Assembly (NCBI RefSeq): GCF_900119795.1
Contig: NZ_LT634361.1
Span: 2,170,001 to 2,234,000 of the forward strand
Source of the DNA: Tenacibaculum maritimum NCIMB 2154
Lineage (GTDB): Bacteria > Bacteroidota > Bacteroidia > Flavobacteriales > Flavobacteriaceae
Direction of reading: 5' to 3'
DNA length: 64,000 bases
Both the position numbers and the translations under genes were made by a program. Under the pieces are notes generated by a model. The model searched no databases and was not told where the DNA came from. It saw nothing but the letters and a program-made list of their open reading frames with translations. Position 1 is the first letter of the stretch; each line of letters starts with the position of its first letter. Of the stretch, positions 1 through 9,856 are shown one piece after another.

Positions 1-1
1 A

Positions 2-571
2 GCTAAACATCCTAAAAGCTTTGTGAGTTTAGACAAGGCAAACCACCTGCTTACAGAACGTAAAGATAGCTTGTATGCTGGAAATATGATAGGAACGTGG
101 GCGCAACATTTCTTTGAGCCTCAAGAAAATATCATGCTAGCACCTGATGGCGAACAACTCGTAGCACACCTAAATTTAGTAGAAGATCATTTTACCACTT
201 CTCTACAAACTCAAAAACATTCCTTTATTGCTGATGAACCTACTAACTTCGGCGGAAATGATTTCGGTCCTTCTCCTTACGAATATTTAAGCGCTAGTAT
301 TGCTTCCTGTACCACTATGACTTTAAAGCTATATGCACAAAGAAAGCAATGGGACTTAAAGGAAGTTTATGTTTATATATCTCATTCTAAAAAACATGCA
401 GAAGAACTTGGCTTAGATACTCTTGGTAGCATAGATCATATTTCAAAAAAAATAAAACTGATTGGCAACTTAGATGATAAACAGCGTGAACGGTTAAAAA
501 ATATTGCCTCAAAATGCCCTGTACACAAAACAGTAGCTAGTGAAGTATTCTTTGAAACAAACTTAATATAA
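2..571 (+). CDS. Bifunctional alpha/beta hydrolase / OsmC-family protein, C-terminal part (5' truncated by window)
   Basis: The reading frame is open from base 2, so the gene starts upstream of the window; the GTG at 23 is an internal Val codon. The first residues ([17 protein letters not shown]) look like the C-terminal helix region of an alpha/beta hydrolase, and the remainder is an OsmC/Ohr domain with the two redox cysteines in SCTTMT and CPVHKT. Fused hydrolase-OsmC proteins of about 400 aa are common in Bacteroidota and are thought to act in the cytoplasm in organic peroxide detoxification; the substrate of the hydrolase half is not known. Only 4 bases separate its stop from egtB, so the two may be co-transcribed, which would couple two thiol/peroxide defence functions (inference). 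Confidence 0.88.
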
Positions 572-575
572 TGCC

Positions 576-1739
576 ATGAATAAAAAGGAAAGCTTATTAT
601 TAAGATTCAAAACTACTCGGAAACAAACGGAGGTATTTTGTAATCCTCTAAAAAATGAGGACTATTCTGTTCAACCTGTTGTAGATGTATCTCCTCCTAA
701 ATGGCATTTAGCTCATACTACTTGGTTTTTTGAACAGTTTATACTGGTCAAATATCTTCCTAATTATAAAGTGTACAACACTGATTTTGCTTATTTATTT
801 AACAGCTATTATAATAATGCTGGAAAACGTGTTTTAAGGCCTAATCGTGGATTAATGACGCGTCCTACTGTAAAAGAAGTATATTATTATAGAGCTTATA
901 TCACTGAGCAAATTTTAATGTTGTTCCATAATAATGTTGTTTTTTCTAATGAAATTGCACAACTTATAGAAATAGGAATCCATCATGAAGAACAACACCA
1001 AGAGTTATTAGCTTATGATATCAAATACATCTTAGGGCATCAGCCTACCTTTCCTGCCTTTGAATCTTCATTACAGCTTCCTATTGAAAATGATACTTTA
1101 ACATATTTTAATATCGAAGAAGGTGTCTATAAAATTGGGCACCAAAAAAATAGTTTTTCATTTGACAATGAATTAGGGGTTCATAAAGTATATCTCAATC
1201 CTTTTTCCATAGCAAACAAACTCGTTACCAATAGAGAATTTATCGAGTTCATAGCTGATGGCGGCTATCAAAACTTTAATTTATGGCATGCTGAGGGCTG
1301 GGATTTTATTCAAAAAAATGCTATTAAAGCGCCTCTATATTGGCACCAAGTAAATAACGAGTGGAAATATTACAATTATAATGGACTCCAAAGTATCAAT
1401 TTAGATTTACCAGTAACACATATTAGTTATTATGAAGCTTTTGCATTTGCTGAATGGAAAAAAATGCGCTTACCTACAGAATTTGAATGGGAAGTAGCTT
1501 CCGATAAATTTAACTGGGGAAATCTATGGGAATGGACAGGCAGTGCATACCTTCCTTATCCTAATTATAAAAAAGCAGAAGGTGCTCTGGGAGAATACAA
1601 TGGAAAATTTATGGTAAATCAACATGTACTTAGGGGGGCTTCTATTGCAACACCTAAAGAACATCGTAGAAAAACTTATAGAAATTTCTTCCCTCCTAAT
1701 TTGAGGTGGATGTTTTCTGGAATTCGTTTGGTAAAATAA
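576..1739 (+). CDS. egtB: Ergothioneine biosynthesis protein EgtB (hercynylcysteine sulfoxide synthase type)
   Basis: EgtB is a non-haem iron enzyme that uses O2 to join hercynine to a sulfur donor (gamma-glutamylcysteine or cysteine). An N-terminal DinB-like domain carries the iron ligands: H47 in WHLAHTTW and the HX3HXE motif H137-EEQ-H141-Q-E143. The C-terminal half is an FGE-sulfatase (formylglycine-enzyme-like) domain that ends in the usual GIRLVK-type tail. At 387 aa it is slightly shorter than mycobacterial EgtB. The methyltransferase domain of ovothiol synthase OvoA is absent, while a separate EgtD follows about 100 bp downstream, which favours ergothioneine over ovothiol. The sulfur donor cannot be decided here; no egtA, egtC or egtE is visible nearby. 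Confidence 0.9.
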   Translation: MNKKESLLLRFKTTRKQTEVFCNPLKNEDYSVQPVVDVSPPKWHLAHTTWFFEQFILVKYLPNYKVYNTDFAYLFNSYYNNAGKRVLRPNRGLMTRPTVKEVYYYRAYITEQILMLFHNNVVFSNEIAQLIEIGIHHEEQHQELLAYDIKYILGHQPTFPAFESSLQLPIENDTLTYFNIEEGVYKIGHQKNSFSFDNELGVHKVYLNPFSIANKLVTNREFIEFIADGGYQNFNLWHAEGWDFIQKNAIKAPLYWHQVNNEWKYYNYNGLQSINLDLPVTHISYYEAFAFAEWKKMRLPTEFEWEVASDKFNWGNLWEWTGSAYLPYPNYKKAEGALGEYNGKFMVNQHVLRGASIATPKEHRRKTYRNFFPPNLRWMFSGIRLVK

Positions 1740-1837
1740 AGACTAGATTTTTACTTTAACTCTCTCTGTTCATTTTTACATTCACTATTTACCCTCTTTT
1801 TTATTATTAATAAATAACTAAAAAAACAAACCGATTC

Positions 1838-2779
1838 ATGAATCATACTTTTGCCAAAGATATTATAAAAGGTTTTTCTAGTAAGGAAAAACATCTTTCT
1901 TCTAAATATTTTTATGACGATAACGGGAGCAAGATCTTCCAAGAGATCATGCAAATGCCCGAATATTATTTAACAAATAGCGAATTTGAAATACTATCAC
2001 TACAAGCACAACAAATAATAGAAGCTGTAAATTTTAAACAACCTTTTAATATTATTGAGCTTGGCGCGGGTGATGGCTTTAAAACTTTTAAACTACTTGA
2101 ACATCTCGTTCATAACCACATTGATTTCCAATACATTCCAATTGATATTTCAGAAGGAGCAATGAACAATTTAGTACGTAATTTAAAAGAAAGGCTCCCT
2201 AACTTAAAAATAAATCCTAAAATAGGAGATTACTTTGATGTTTTAAATAAAGAAAATGTGCACACGCAAACCCCTAGCCTTTTATTATTCTTAGGAAGTA
2301 ATATTGGAAATTACCTCTATAAAGATGCTGTAAACCTAATGGAGCTCTTTAATAAAAATATGAAAAAGGGAGACAAACTACTACTCGGAGCTGACTTAAA
2401 AAAGAATCCTAGAGTAATTCAGTTTGCATATGATGATCCTCACAAAATAACAAAACGTTTTAATATCAATTTGCTACTTCGAATCAATAAAGAGTTTGAA
2501 GGAGATTTTAAAATAGATGATTTTGATTTTTACTGCCATTACAACCCCATCAACGGAGAAGTTAGAAGCTATCTTATAAGCCTCCGAAAACAAACTGTTT
2601 ACTTAAAAAAAATAGCTCAGCATTTTAACTTTGATTATAATGAGCTGATATGGACAGAGCTGTCTAAAAAATATGATCTTGAAGAATTGAGCTCTTTAGC
2701 TCAAAAAACAAATTTTAGTGTGGAAAAGCATTTTTTAGACTGTAAACATTATTTTACAGACACACTTCTAAGAAAATAG
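1838..2779 (+). CDS. egtD: L-histidine N(alpha)-methyltransferase EgtD
   Basis: EgtD trimethylates histidine to hercynine using three SAM molecules, the first step of ergothioneine synthesis. The 313-aa length fits the family. The N-terminus has the family signature SSKYFYDDNGSKIFQEI and the SAM-binding glycine motif ELGAGDG lies at about residues 74-80. A later LFLGSNIGN motif is also typical of EgtD. The gene is on the same strand as egtB with a 98-bp AT-rich gap, so it may have its own promoter or share the upstream one. A hairpin follows at about 2794-2824. Confidence 0.92.
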   Translation: MNHTFAKDIIKGFSSKEKHLSSKYFYDDNGSKIFQEIMQMPEYYLTNSEFEILSLQAQQIIEAVNFKQPFNIIELGAGDGFKTFKLLEHLVHNHIDFQYIPIDISEGAMNNLVRNLKERLPNLKINPKIGDYFDVLNKENVHTQTPSLLLFLGSNIGNYLYKDAVNLMELFNKNMKKGDKLLLGADLKKNPRVIQFAYDDPHKITKRFNINLLLRINKEFEGDFKIDDFDFYCHYNPINGEVRSYLISLRKQTVYLKKIAQHFNFDYNELIWTELSKKYDLEELSSLAQKTNFSVEKHFLDCKHYFTDTLLRK

Positions 2780-2793
2780 TTATTTTTATTTAA

Positions 2794-2824
2794 AAAGGGC
2801 AAAACTAAATTAGTATTGCCCTTC
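2794..2824. terminator. Hairpin between convergent egtD and the T9SS protein gene
   Basis: AAGGGCAA and TTGCCCTT form an 8-bp stem (extended by flanking A/T) around a 12-nt loop, lying between two convergent genes. It probably terminates transcription from one or both sides. Confidence 0.6.
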
Positions 2825-2836
2825 TTAAAATTACCT

Positions 2837-5800
2837 TTATTTGGTTATTATTTTTCCTCTTTGAATTTTATCTTTAGTCATTATTGTATAAAAATAAACT
2901 CCTGCCTTTTGAATTGCTTTTATCCTTTGATTTTCCTTTACTACTGACTTGTAGATAGCCTTTCCTTTAACATCAAAAATTGATAAAACAGCTCGCTCTC
3001 CTATATTTTTAAAAGCAAACCCATCTTTTTGAGATGACAAGTTAGGATACAAAACAATCTTCTTTTCACTAGCAATGGCTCCTTCACTTGACAAGGTACT
3101 CACTGCTGTTGATTTTAACATTAATTGCGTTGCTGAATTCAATTGCGGCTCCCCATCTCCTACTGGTTGTAAATTAGCTATATCAATGGTATTAAATACT
3201 GCTATTTGGTTTTCTGATGAATCCGTTGCTCCTATAAGTGTCCATTCTTCATCGGTGTTCCTTTCTCTTTTATAGATATTGTAATCAATGCTAGGATCTA
3301 AATTATCAAACCCATATAACTCTAACTTATCCAACGTTCCTATAGTACTCTCTGTTCCATAATTATCAATAATATAATACTCCTTATGGTACTCAAACCC
3401 TTCTTCAGGAACTATATTTGGATGCAAATTTATTTTTGAAGCATACACTGCGCCATTAAAGTTATTTGCTCCTGTAGTCAACCTCAATTTAACCTCATCA
3501 AAATCATAAACCGTATGATTCCCGTCAATTACCATCTTTTGAGAAACTCCTGGTCCAACAGGACAAGTAGATTCTTCTATAATAGCATTATTAATCACAG
3601 ATAAATCATTACTTCCTTTTACATCATAAATTACATTACTCCCATTAATATCATTAAATTGGTAGTAAGCAAAAATAGCAGCATCCATATTAATAGGCTT
3701 CGTTAAATGCCTTTGCGCTCTAATTTCATCAAGAGTAAGTGCTCTATTCCAAAAAGTAGCCTCGTCAAGCATTCCTTTATACTTCCTATCATTTCTAAGA
3801 TTATGAATACCTAAATCAATTCTTTTTATATCCAAGGAATTAAAACTTCTATTAATTTCATACGTTTTTTCATTAAGTACTAAAGTTACTTTACTAGTAG
3901 TATATATTAAAGCTACGTATGACCATTTATCTTTAGGTACAACTAATCCTGAATTATACCACCAAAGCCCTCCTGAATGGGTTCCTAGTTCATTTTTACT
4001 ATTTTTAAAATCTAACGTAGGCCCCCCTGGAATAAAAAACACTGAAGAATAATTAGGCTGAATACCGTTAGGCTTAATCCACCCTGTAAATGTAAATGCA
4101 TCTGTTTGAATAGATTCTTTTGGAGAAGTTGTTAAATATTGATTATTTTCTCCTGTAAAAACAACTGCTTTTTCCGGGCTAGGCTGTGGACTACACAAAC
4201 TTCTATTAAATTTAATAATATTCTGAATAGTTTTAGTACTAGTTCCTTGAGGGTTCGTTATTGTTAATGTAACATCATATTCTCCTGGAGTAGCATAAGT
4301 AACTTTTGGGTTTCTAACAGTTGTTGATGATACTGATTGAGCTCCTGGAAACTCCCACTCCCAAGTAGCATTTGTATGATCTAAAATAGAATAATCTTCA
4401 AATTGGATTTCCTCTCGATTACAAAAAGCTTCTTTATGAGAAACCATTGGCTGTGCTTTTGGTTTCGATAATTCATAAAAATCTCTTTCCCAAACACCTC
4501 TGTTACCTGCCATTCTTATTTTACTCTTTTTATAAAATAATTTAGCATCTAATAATCTAAAGCTTTTAGGAAGACCTGAAGAAATATTCACCCAATCAGC
4601 CATAGTATTATTCTTATAAAAAGCCTCTCTTGATCCGAATACATAAACTCCTCCATCCGTTCCGTCTTGAACTTCTATATCTCTTAATACAATTCCATTT
4701 AATGCATCAGTTGATAAATTTTCCCAATTTTCTCCTAAGTCTGTCGATTTATATACTTTTTGCGAAGAATTCCCCGACTTATCAAAAGCTATGAAAAGCT
4801 CATTTTCAGCATTTAAACTAAGTGTATATTTATTAGAATATATCGGCAAGTTCAATTCCTCCCAAGTTACGCCACTATCTACTGTTTTATACAATTTCAC
4901 AGAAGCTCCAACATGTAAATTTACGAACATAATTGCCGGATTAGCTCTAGAAATTTCTATTCCTCTAACAGTATTCCCCGCTATTCCAAATTCTTTTAGT
5001 AACTCATAATTCTTACCATAGTCTTCACTTTTCCATAATTTATTTTCACTTCCTAAATATACATTGTTCCACCATCTAGGATCATTAACTATTTCACTTT
5101 TCTCAAGGCTATTTCCTGATTTAGGATATTTTGAAAAATTAGGAATTGATGTGACATTTCCTTGCAAGGTTTCTGGAATTAATTTACCTCCTATGTCATC
5201 ATGATATACTTTTCTATTTTCTCCTAGATTTACAAATCCAGTTGCACTCTCACCACCACCTAACCTTATCGTAGTTCCATTTTCGTAATTTTCATGATAA
5301 GCCATATTTCCATTATGGTATCTCCCTCCTACAAGAACATCTTCATTCCATCCTTGGTCAAACCCCCATAATTCACAAGTTGTAATTCCTTTCATTCTAG
5401 ATTCTATAATTTCTAAATCAGGACCATAATAATCAATTCCACCATCACTACATACCCAAACATCATTCCCTTGGATTAGAATATCTTGTTGATCTGGATG
5501 TCGGTAATACGGCTTACAATTGCTACATCCATACCCTCCATGTACCTTAAAAGTAACTCCTCCATCAGAAGATCTAAAAAGATTTAACATCCCCACTAAA
5601 AATTCATCTGCATTCGTATCTGAAACATCTATATCTGCATTATAAAATCCTTGGTCATAACTTCCTCCGCAAACATTAAAAGTTGACATTGCCCAGTGAT
5701 CACAAGAATAAGGTCCTCCAGGGTTATTATCAGGTTGCCCATCACCATTACCATCATAAGGTAGGGTCCAAGTTTCTCCTGCATCATCACTTCTATAAAC

Positions 5801-6889
5801 TCCCAGATAATTTAAATCTTCTGCGTAGCTAACATCTGATCCTAGCAATAAAACATATAACCTATTACCGTCTGCCTTTGTATTTGCTATTTTAGCACCT
5901 TGCGCATGAGCTGCCTTACCATTATTAGTAGGTGTAAACCAACCTGTTATTTTTGCTTCAAAACTAAGTCCATTATCCATAGATTTCCATATTTCGTAGT
6001 AATTTCCTGTTGTATTATATTTTGCTGCAAAAACAGTGCTTGGATCATCACTCTTAAACTCAATATCAGTTACCTTATCCGTTAAAATATCAGTCCATGT
6101 TTGCCCAGCATCAGCACTTCTTTTAAGACCAAAGTTACCTGCCAAATACAATATGTTTGTATTCGCATAATTTATTTCTATATCATATTGGTAACTTGTA
6201 TTTAATATAACATTCCAAGTTTGACCTCCATTTGTAGTTTTATATAAATCTCTATTCAAGGCTATATATACTATATTTTCATCAGTAGGATCTATTTTAA
6301 TAGCTTGTGCATTGCTTTGGAAGATATCAGCTCCTACTTCTATCCAATTCAACCCTTTATCTACTGATTTAAACACTGCTCCTGTTTCTGTACTACAAAA
6401 CAATACATTAGGATTTGATGGAGATTGTGCCATAGCATAAACATTTACTTGAGCAGATACAGTAACTCCTCCATTATCTAGAGCAATAGTTTGTATTGGA
6501 GCTACAGGAGACCAATTAGTACCCAATGTACTCTTTGGATACACCGATTTTTGTTCTTGGATGCCTTCTTCTTCTGAAATAAAAATATCTCCTTTATTCG
6601 TATAATAATGATTTTGAGATACAATTCTATAAAAATGCTTATAATTTTGCGTATGAGTTGTTTTTTTAAGAAGATTCACGCTATAATACTTATCATAAGC
6701 TTCTTTTATTTTAAAAAAATTAGGGTTTTTACTATACATTAATCGTACCCATTCTGGATCAGAATCTTTTATTGGTGTACCTAATGTTTTAAATAATTCT
6801 GGGTATTTAGGATTAGGAAATCCATTCTTGGTTTGAGCAAATGAAATTGCTACCAAGCAAAAAAATGCTAAAAAAAGTTTTGTTTTCAT
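2837..6889 (-). CDS. Large secreted BNR/sortilin-type repeat protein with PKD, LamG and T9SS sorting domains
   Basis: This 1350-aa protein has a Sec signal peptide (MKTKLFLAFFCLVAISFAQ). Residues of about 140-780 contain repeated Asp-box/BNR-like motifs of the form S.D.G..W (KSVDKGLNWIEVG, KTTNGGQTWNVI, RSDDAGETWTLP), predicting a sortilin/VPS10-like beta-propeller. A PKD domain follows at about 830-895 (ATWEWEFPGAQ ... YDVTLTITNPQG), then a LamG/concanavalin-like domain at about 910-1080 (FTFTGWIKPNG). The C-terminus, from about 1276, is a type A T9SS sorting domain (IVLYPN ... GVYFYTI). It is therefore exported across the outer membrane and probably retained on the surface or released. Its ligand is unknown; despite the BNR motifs nothing shows sialidase activity. 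It appears to be a single-gene unit. Confidence 0.85.
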   Translation of the reverse strand: MKTKLFLAFFCLVAISFAQTKNGFPNPKYPELFKTLGTPIKDSDPEWVRLMYSKNPNFFKIKEAYDKYYSVNLLKKTTHTQNYKHFYRIVSQNHYYTNKGDIFISEEEGIQEQKSVYPKSTLGTNWSPVAPIQTIALDNGGVTVSAQVNVYAMAQSPSNPNVLFCSTETGAVFKSVDKGLNWIEVGADIFQSNAQAIKIDPTDENIVYIALNRDLYKTTNGGQTWNVILNTSYQYDIEINYANTNILYLAGNFGLKRSADAGQTWTDILTDKVTDIEFKSDDPSTVFAAKYNTTGNYYEIWKSMDNGLSFEAKITGWFTPTNNGKAAHAQGAKIANTKADGNRLYVLLLGSDVSYAEDLNYLGVYRSDDAGETWTLPYDGNGDGQPDNNPGGPYSCDHWAMSTFNVCGGSYDQGFYNADIDVSDTNADEFLVGMLNLFRSSDGGVTFKVHGGYGCSNCKPYYRHPDQQDILIQGNDVWVCSDGGIDYYGPDLEIIESRMKGITTCELWGFDQGWNEDVLVGGRYHNGNMAYHENYENGTTIRLGGGESATGFVNLGENRKVYHDDIGGKLIPETLQGNVTSIPNFSKYPKSGNSLEKSEIVNDPRWWNNVYLGSENKLWKSEDYGKNYELLKEFGIAGNTVRGIEISRANPAIMFVNLHVGASVKLYKTVDSGVTWEELNLPIYSNKYTLSLNAENELFIAFDKSGNSSQKVYKSTDLGENWENLSTDALNGIVLRDIEVQDGTDGGVYVFGSREAFYKNNTMADWVNISSGLPKSFRLLDAKLFYKKSKIRMAGNRGVWERDFYELSKPKAQPMVSHKEAFCNREEIQFEDYSILDHTNATWEWEFPGAQSVSSTTVRNPKVTYATPGEYDVTLTITNPQGTSTKTIQNIIKFNRSLCSPQPSPEKAVVFTGENNQYLTTSPKESIQTDAFTFTGWIKPNGIQPNYSSVFFIPGGPTLDFKNSKNELGTHSGGLWWYNSGLVVPKDKWSYVALIYTTSKVTLVLNEKTYEINRSFNSLDIKRIDLGIHNLRNDRKYKGMLDEATFWNRALTLDEIRAQRHLTKPINMDAAIFAYYQFNDINGSNVIYDVKGSNDLSVINNAIIEESTCPVGPGVSQKMVIDGNHTVYDFDEVKLRLTTGANNFNGAVYASKINLHPNIVPEEGFEYHKEYYIIDNYGTESTIGTLDKLELYGFDNLDPSIDYNIYKRERNTDEEWTLIGATDSSENQIAVFNTIDIANLQPVGDGEPQLNSATQLMLKSTAVSTLSSEGAIASEKKIVLYPNLSSQKDGFAFKNIGERAVLSIFDVKGKAIYKSVVKENQRIKAIQKAGVYFYTIMTKDKIQRGKIITK

Positions 6890-7326
6890 ATTGTTTACTT
6901 AGATAAGTAAAATCAAAACCAATCTAATTTATTTTGATAACTATACAAATATTAATTAGGAAAGGGTTCAATTCTTTTGGGGGTTATATTGAAAGGGTTA
7001 AAAATATTTTAGACAATAATAAACAACTAAAAATAAAGTGTTTAAAACACAAAAAAAGTTTATTTTATTATCAATAAAGTTATAGGTAAATTTATGAAAT
7101 ATAACTTAATTTTAACAATTTAAAATTGAAAAAGTATCGTTTAAAAGAAAAATATATTAAGTCCATATAAGAATAAAAGATTACAAAATCGAGCCCGTAA
7201 ATCCTTTACCTTTTTTATGATTTTTTTTACAAAATTGTTTTTCTTTCAAAAAATGCTGTGAAATTTCGCTTTCGTATCTCTACAAAACGCGAAACTTTAA
7301 AAATCAAAAAAATAGAATTTCTTCAA
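6890..7326. other. 437-bp AT-rich intergenic gap
   Basis: No convincing ORF or RNA gene is seen. It contains the promoter region of the BNR/PKD gene and a weak hairpin (TTTCGC ... GCGAAA, about 7264-7294) that may terminate the epimerase gene on the minus strand. Confidence 0.4.
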
Positions 7327-8088
7327 TTAAATTGCCAACAAATCATCATACTGAAATACATAATTCAACTTTCTTTGTAATTTTTCTGAACTAATAATTT
7401 TATATGACAATATTGCTTCCTCTATAAACTCAGGAACTTCTAAACCTAGTTTCAATTTTGCATTTGTATAAAACTCTCTTCTAGTCGGATGATGATTTGA
7501 ACAGGCATTTAACGTTTCATTCCAGCATTCTTGATTGATAATTTCCTGAATAACACCAATGCAATCCTCTCTATGAATCATATTTACAAAACCATTGGGC
7601 TGCCCTATTTTTCTCCCTTTAAACCAGTTACCTGGATGCCTATTTCCTCCCAATAATCCTGCAAATCTTATTATCGTAGCGCCAAAATCAGACTCCTTTC
7701 TAAACAAGTTTTCAATATCAATTAGCGGTGAGTTTGATGTAGCTTCCTCTTCTTTTATCACTTTGTTTAAATTTTCATATACCGATGTTGAACTTATAAA
7801 AATGACTTGCTTTATAGTTGATTGCCTTATTTGAGAAATCAACCTGTTAAAACTTTCATAATCTTTTGAGGTAATCGCTACAATAAGAATTTCCGAAGCT
7901 AAAAACTCACCTATTTCACTTTCTTGAGAAATATCTATCAGAAAAGGAATTATTCCTACTTCTCTTAATGCTTCCAATTTTTCTTCTGAAGTTGTAGATC
8001 CTTTTACTACATACCCTTTTTTCAACAAAGAGGCTGCTAGGGGTTTTCCTAGCCAACCACAACCTAAAATACTAACAGTTTTCATCAC
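7327..8088 (-). CDS. NAD(P)-dependent epimerase/dehydratase family protein (YeeZ-like)
   Basis: The 253-aa protein opens with a Rossmann fold: SILGCGWLGKPLAASLLKKG carries the dinucleotide-binding glycines. A later FISSTSVYE segment supplies the Ser of the extended SDR family, although the classical YxxxK is not evident. This matches atypical SDRs such as E. coli YeeZ. Substrate and pathway are unknown. The ORF starts 17 bp inside the end of the upstream aquaporin gene, so the two are translationally coupled on the minus strand. A start at the second Met, one codon later, is equally possible. Confidence 0.78.
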   Translation of the reverse strand: MMKTVSILGCGWLGKPLAASLLKKGYVVKGSTTSEEKLEALREVGIIPFLIDISQESEIGEFLASEILIVAITSKDYESFNRLISQIRQSTIKQVIFISSTSVYENLNKVIKEEEATSNSPLIDIENLFRKESDFGATIIRFAGLLGGNRHPGNWFKGRKIGQPNGFVNMIHREDCIGVIQEIINQECWNETLNACSNHHPTRREFYTNAKLKLGLEVPEFIEEAILSYKIISSEKLQRKLNYVFQYDDLLAI

Positions 8089-8734
8089 AACAGTTATCGT
8101 TTTTTACTAATTTACAAGATATTACAGCTAATAGTGCCCCCAATACAGGTGCCAAAATATACAACCATAAATGTTCCAAATGCCCAGATATCAATGCAGG
8201 AGCAATAGAACGAGCAGGATTCATTGATGCTTTTGTCATAGGGCCTGCAAAAATAGCCTCTAATAATACCATACCTCCAATAGCGATACCTGCCATGGTT
8301 CCTACTTCTCTACTCCCTGTAGATACATTTATAATCGTTAACATTAAAAAAAAGCTCAATAAAAATTCTAAAATAAAAGCTCTCCAAGATTCCATAGAAG
8401 GAATTGTTGCGCCTAAATACTCACTCTTAGGAAATAACAACCACAATACCACACTTGCTAAAATGGCTCCCAAAAGCTGAGCTACTATATATTTCGGCAC
8501 CTCTCTCCAAGAAAACTTCTTCGCGTATGCAAAAGCAATAGATACGGCTGGGTTTAAATGTGCTCCAGAAACTTCTCCAAAAGCATAAATCATTGCCATT
8601 ACAGCAAACCCCCATGTCAAACCAATCCCTACGTGCGTTACCTCTCCTCCTGTTACCTCATTTATAGTCATAGCTCCTGTTCCACAAAAAATTAAAATGA
8701 ATGTACCTATAAATTCTGCAAAATATTTTTTCAA
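8072..8734 (-). CDS. MIP family channel (aquaporin/glycerol facilitator)
   Basis: This 220-aa inner-membrane protein has six predicted transmembrane helices and both half-helix signatures: HLNPAVS (NPA at 61-63) and SMNPARS (NPA at 172-174), the latter with the conserved selectivity-filter Arg. It should conduct water or small neutral solutes. The sequence alone does not separate aquaporin from glyceroporin, although the lack of the longer glyceroporin loops fits a water channel. The C-terminus is Cys-rich (NDNCCDENC), which is unusual. It overlaps the downstream epimerase gene by 17 bp. Confidence 0.88.
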   Translation of the reverse strand: MKKYFAEFIGTFILIFCGTGAMTINEVTGGEVTHVGIGLTWGFAVMAMIYAFGEVSGAHLNPAVSIAFAYAKKFSWREVPKYIVAQLLGAILASVVLWLLFPKSEYLGATIPSMESWRAFILEFLLSFFLMLTIINVSTGSREVGTMAGIAIGGMVLLEAIFAGPMTKASMNPARSIAPALISGHLEHLWLYILAPVLGALLAVISCKLVKNDNCCDENC

Positions 8735-8846
8735 TGGTCTTTTATTTTCTTCAAATATACAACCCTTTATTTTAAGTTTTCATTAACATTTACAATTGTA
8801 ATTCATTGTAATTTTATCGACATAAAGTAAAACAAACCTTTCTATT

Positions 8847-9689
8847 ATGAAAAAAATATTATTAAGTTTATTAATTATTACGGCTACTGTTAGTACAAAC
8901 GCACAGGTCAAAACTCCACAGCCTAGTCCTTCTTCTAAAATCGAACAAAAAGTAGGATTGACGGATGTTACCTTAGAATATTCAAGACCTGGTATGAGAG
9001 GAAGAGCTATATTTGGCGATTTGGTTCCTTTTGGTAAAACTTGGAGAACTGGTGCTAATGCAAATACAAAAATTACATTTACAGATCATATTACCATTGA
9101 CGGCAAAGAGTTAAAAGAAGGAACTTATGCTATTTATACAATTCCTAATAAAAATTCTTGGGAAGTTATTTTTTATAATGATAGTTCAAATTGGGGAGTA
9201 CCAGAAAAATGGGATGAGACCAAAGTTGCTTTAAGAACTTCTATTAAACCGACGCCTATTTCAACTCCTGTTGAAACATTTACTATTACTTTTGACAATT
9301 TAAAAAATAATGCTGCTACCTTAGGAATATTATGGGACAAAACATATGTAGGAATTCCTTTTTCTGTACCAACAGACAGTACTGTTTCTGCTAGTATAAA
9401 CAAAACAATGCAGGGCCCAAGTGCCAATGATTATTATAAAGCTGCTGTTTATTATTTACAAGAAAACAAAGATATTAACCAAGCTAAAACATGGATTAAT
9501 AAAGCTGTTGCCATGACCAAAGATCAACCACGCTTTTGGTTTTTACGTCAACAATCTTTAATTCTTGCCAAAGCTGGTGATAAAAAAGGAGCTATAAAAG
9601 CTGCGAAAGCTTCTTTGGCTGGTGCTAAAAAAAGAGGAAATGCTGGTTATGTTAAAATGAATCAAGAGTTTTTAGCTAAAATGAAATAA
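8847..9689 (+). CDS. Secreted DUF2911 domain protein with C-terminal helical repeat
   Basis: A signal peptide (MKKILLSLLIITATVSTNA) is followed by a DUF2911 domain (SPSSKIEQKVGLTDV, YSRPGMRGRAIFG, WRTGANANT), common in Bacteroidota and of unknown function. Residues after about 190 resemble TPR-like helices (YYKAAVYYLQENKDINQAKTW). The protein is probably periplasmic. It is a single-gene unit, divergent from the aquaporin gene and followed by a strong terminator. Confidence 0.82.
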   Translation: MKKILLSLLIITATVSTNAQVKTPQPSPSSKIEQKVGLTDVTLEYSRPGMRGRAIFGDLVPFGKTWRTGANANTKITFTDHITIDGKELKEGTYAIYTIPNKNSWEVIFYNDSSNWGVPEKWDETKVALRTSIKPTPISTPVETFTITFDNLKNNAATLGILWDKTYVGIPFSVPTDSTVSASINKTMQGPSANDYYKAAVYYLQENKDINQAKTWINKAVAMTKDQPRFWFLRQQSLILAKAGDKKGAIKAAKASLAGAKKRGNAGYVKMNQEFLAKMK

Positions 9690-9710
9690 TACCTTTCTAC
9701 AATTATTTTT

Positions 9711-9752
9711 AAAAACTCGTAACAATACATAATAATTGTTACGAGTTTTTGC
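9711..9752 (+). terminator. Intrinsic terminator after the DUF2911 gene
   Basis: AAAACTCGTAACAATA and its near-perfect complement TAATTGTTACGAGTTTTT form a long stem ending in a T-run, starting 22 bp after the stop codon. Confidence 0.85.
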
Positions 9753-9856
9753 TTTCTATAATATGCTCGTTACTCATGAATACTTATTATAAAAAAATAT
9801 ACCATTAATAATCAATAAATTAATTAAATTTAAAGGGTAATTAAAAAACCAACTAA

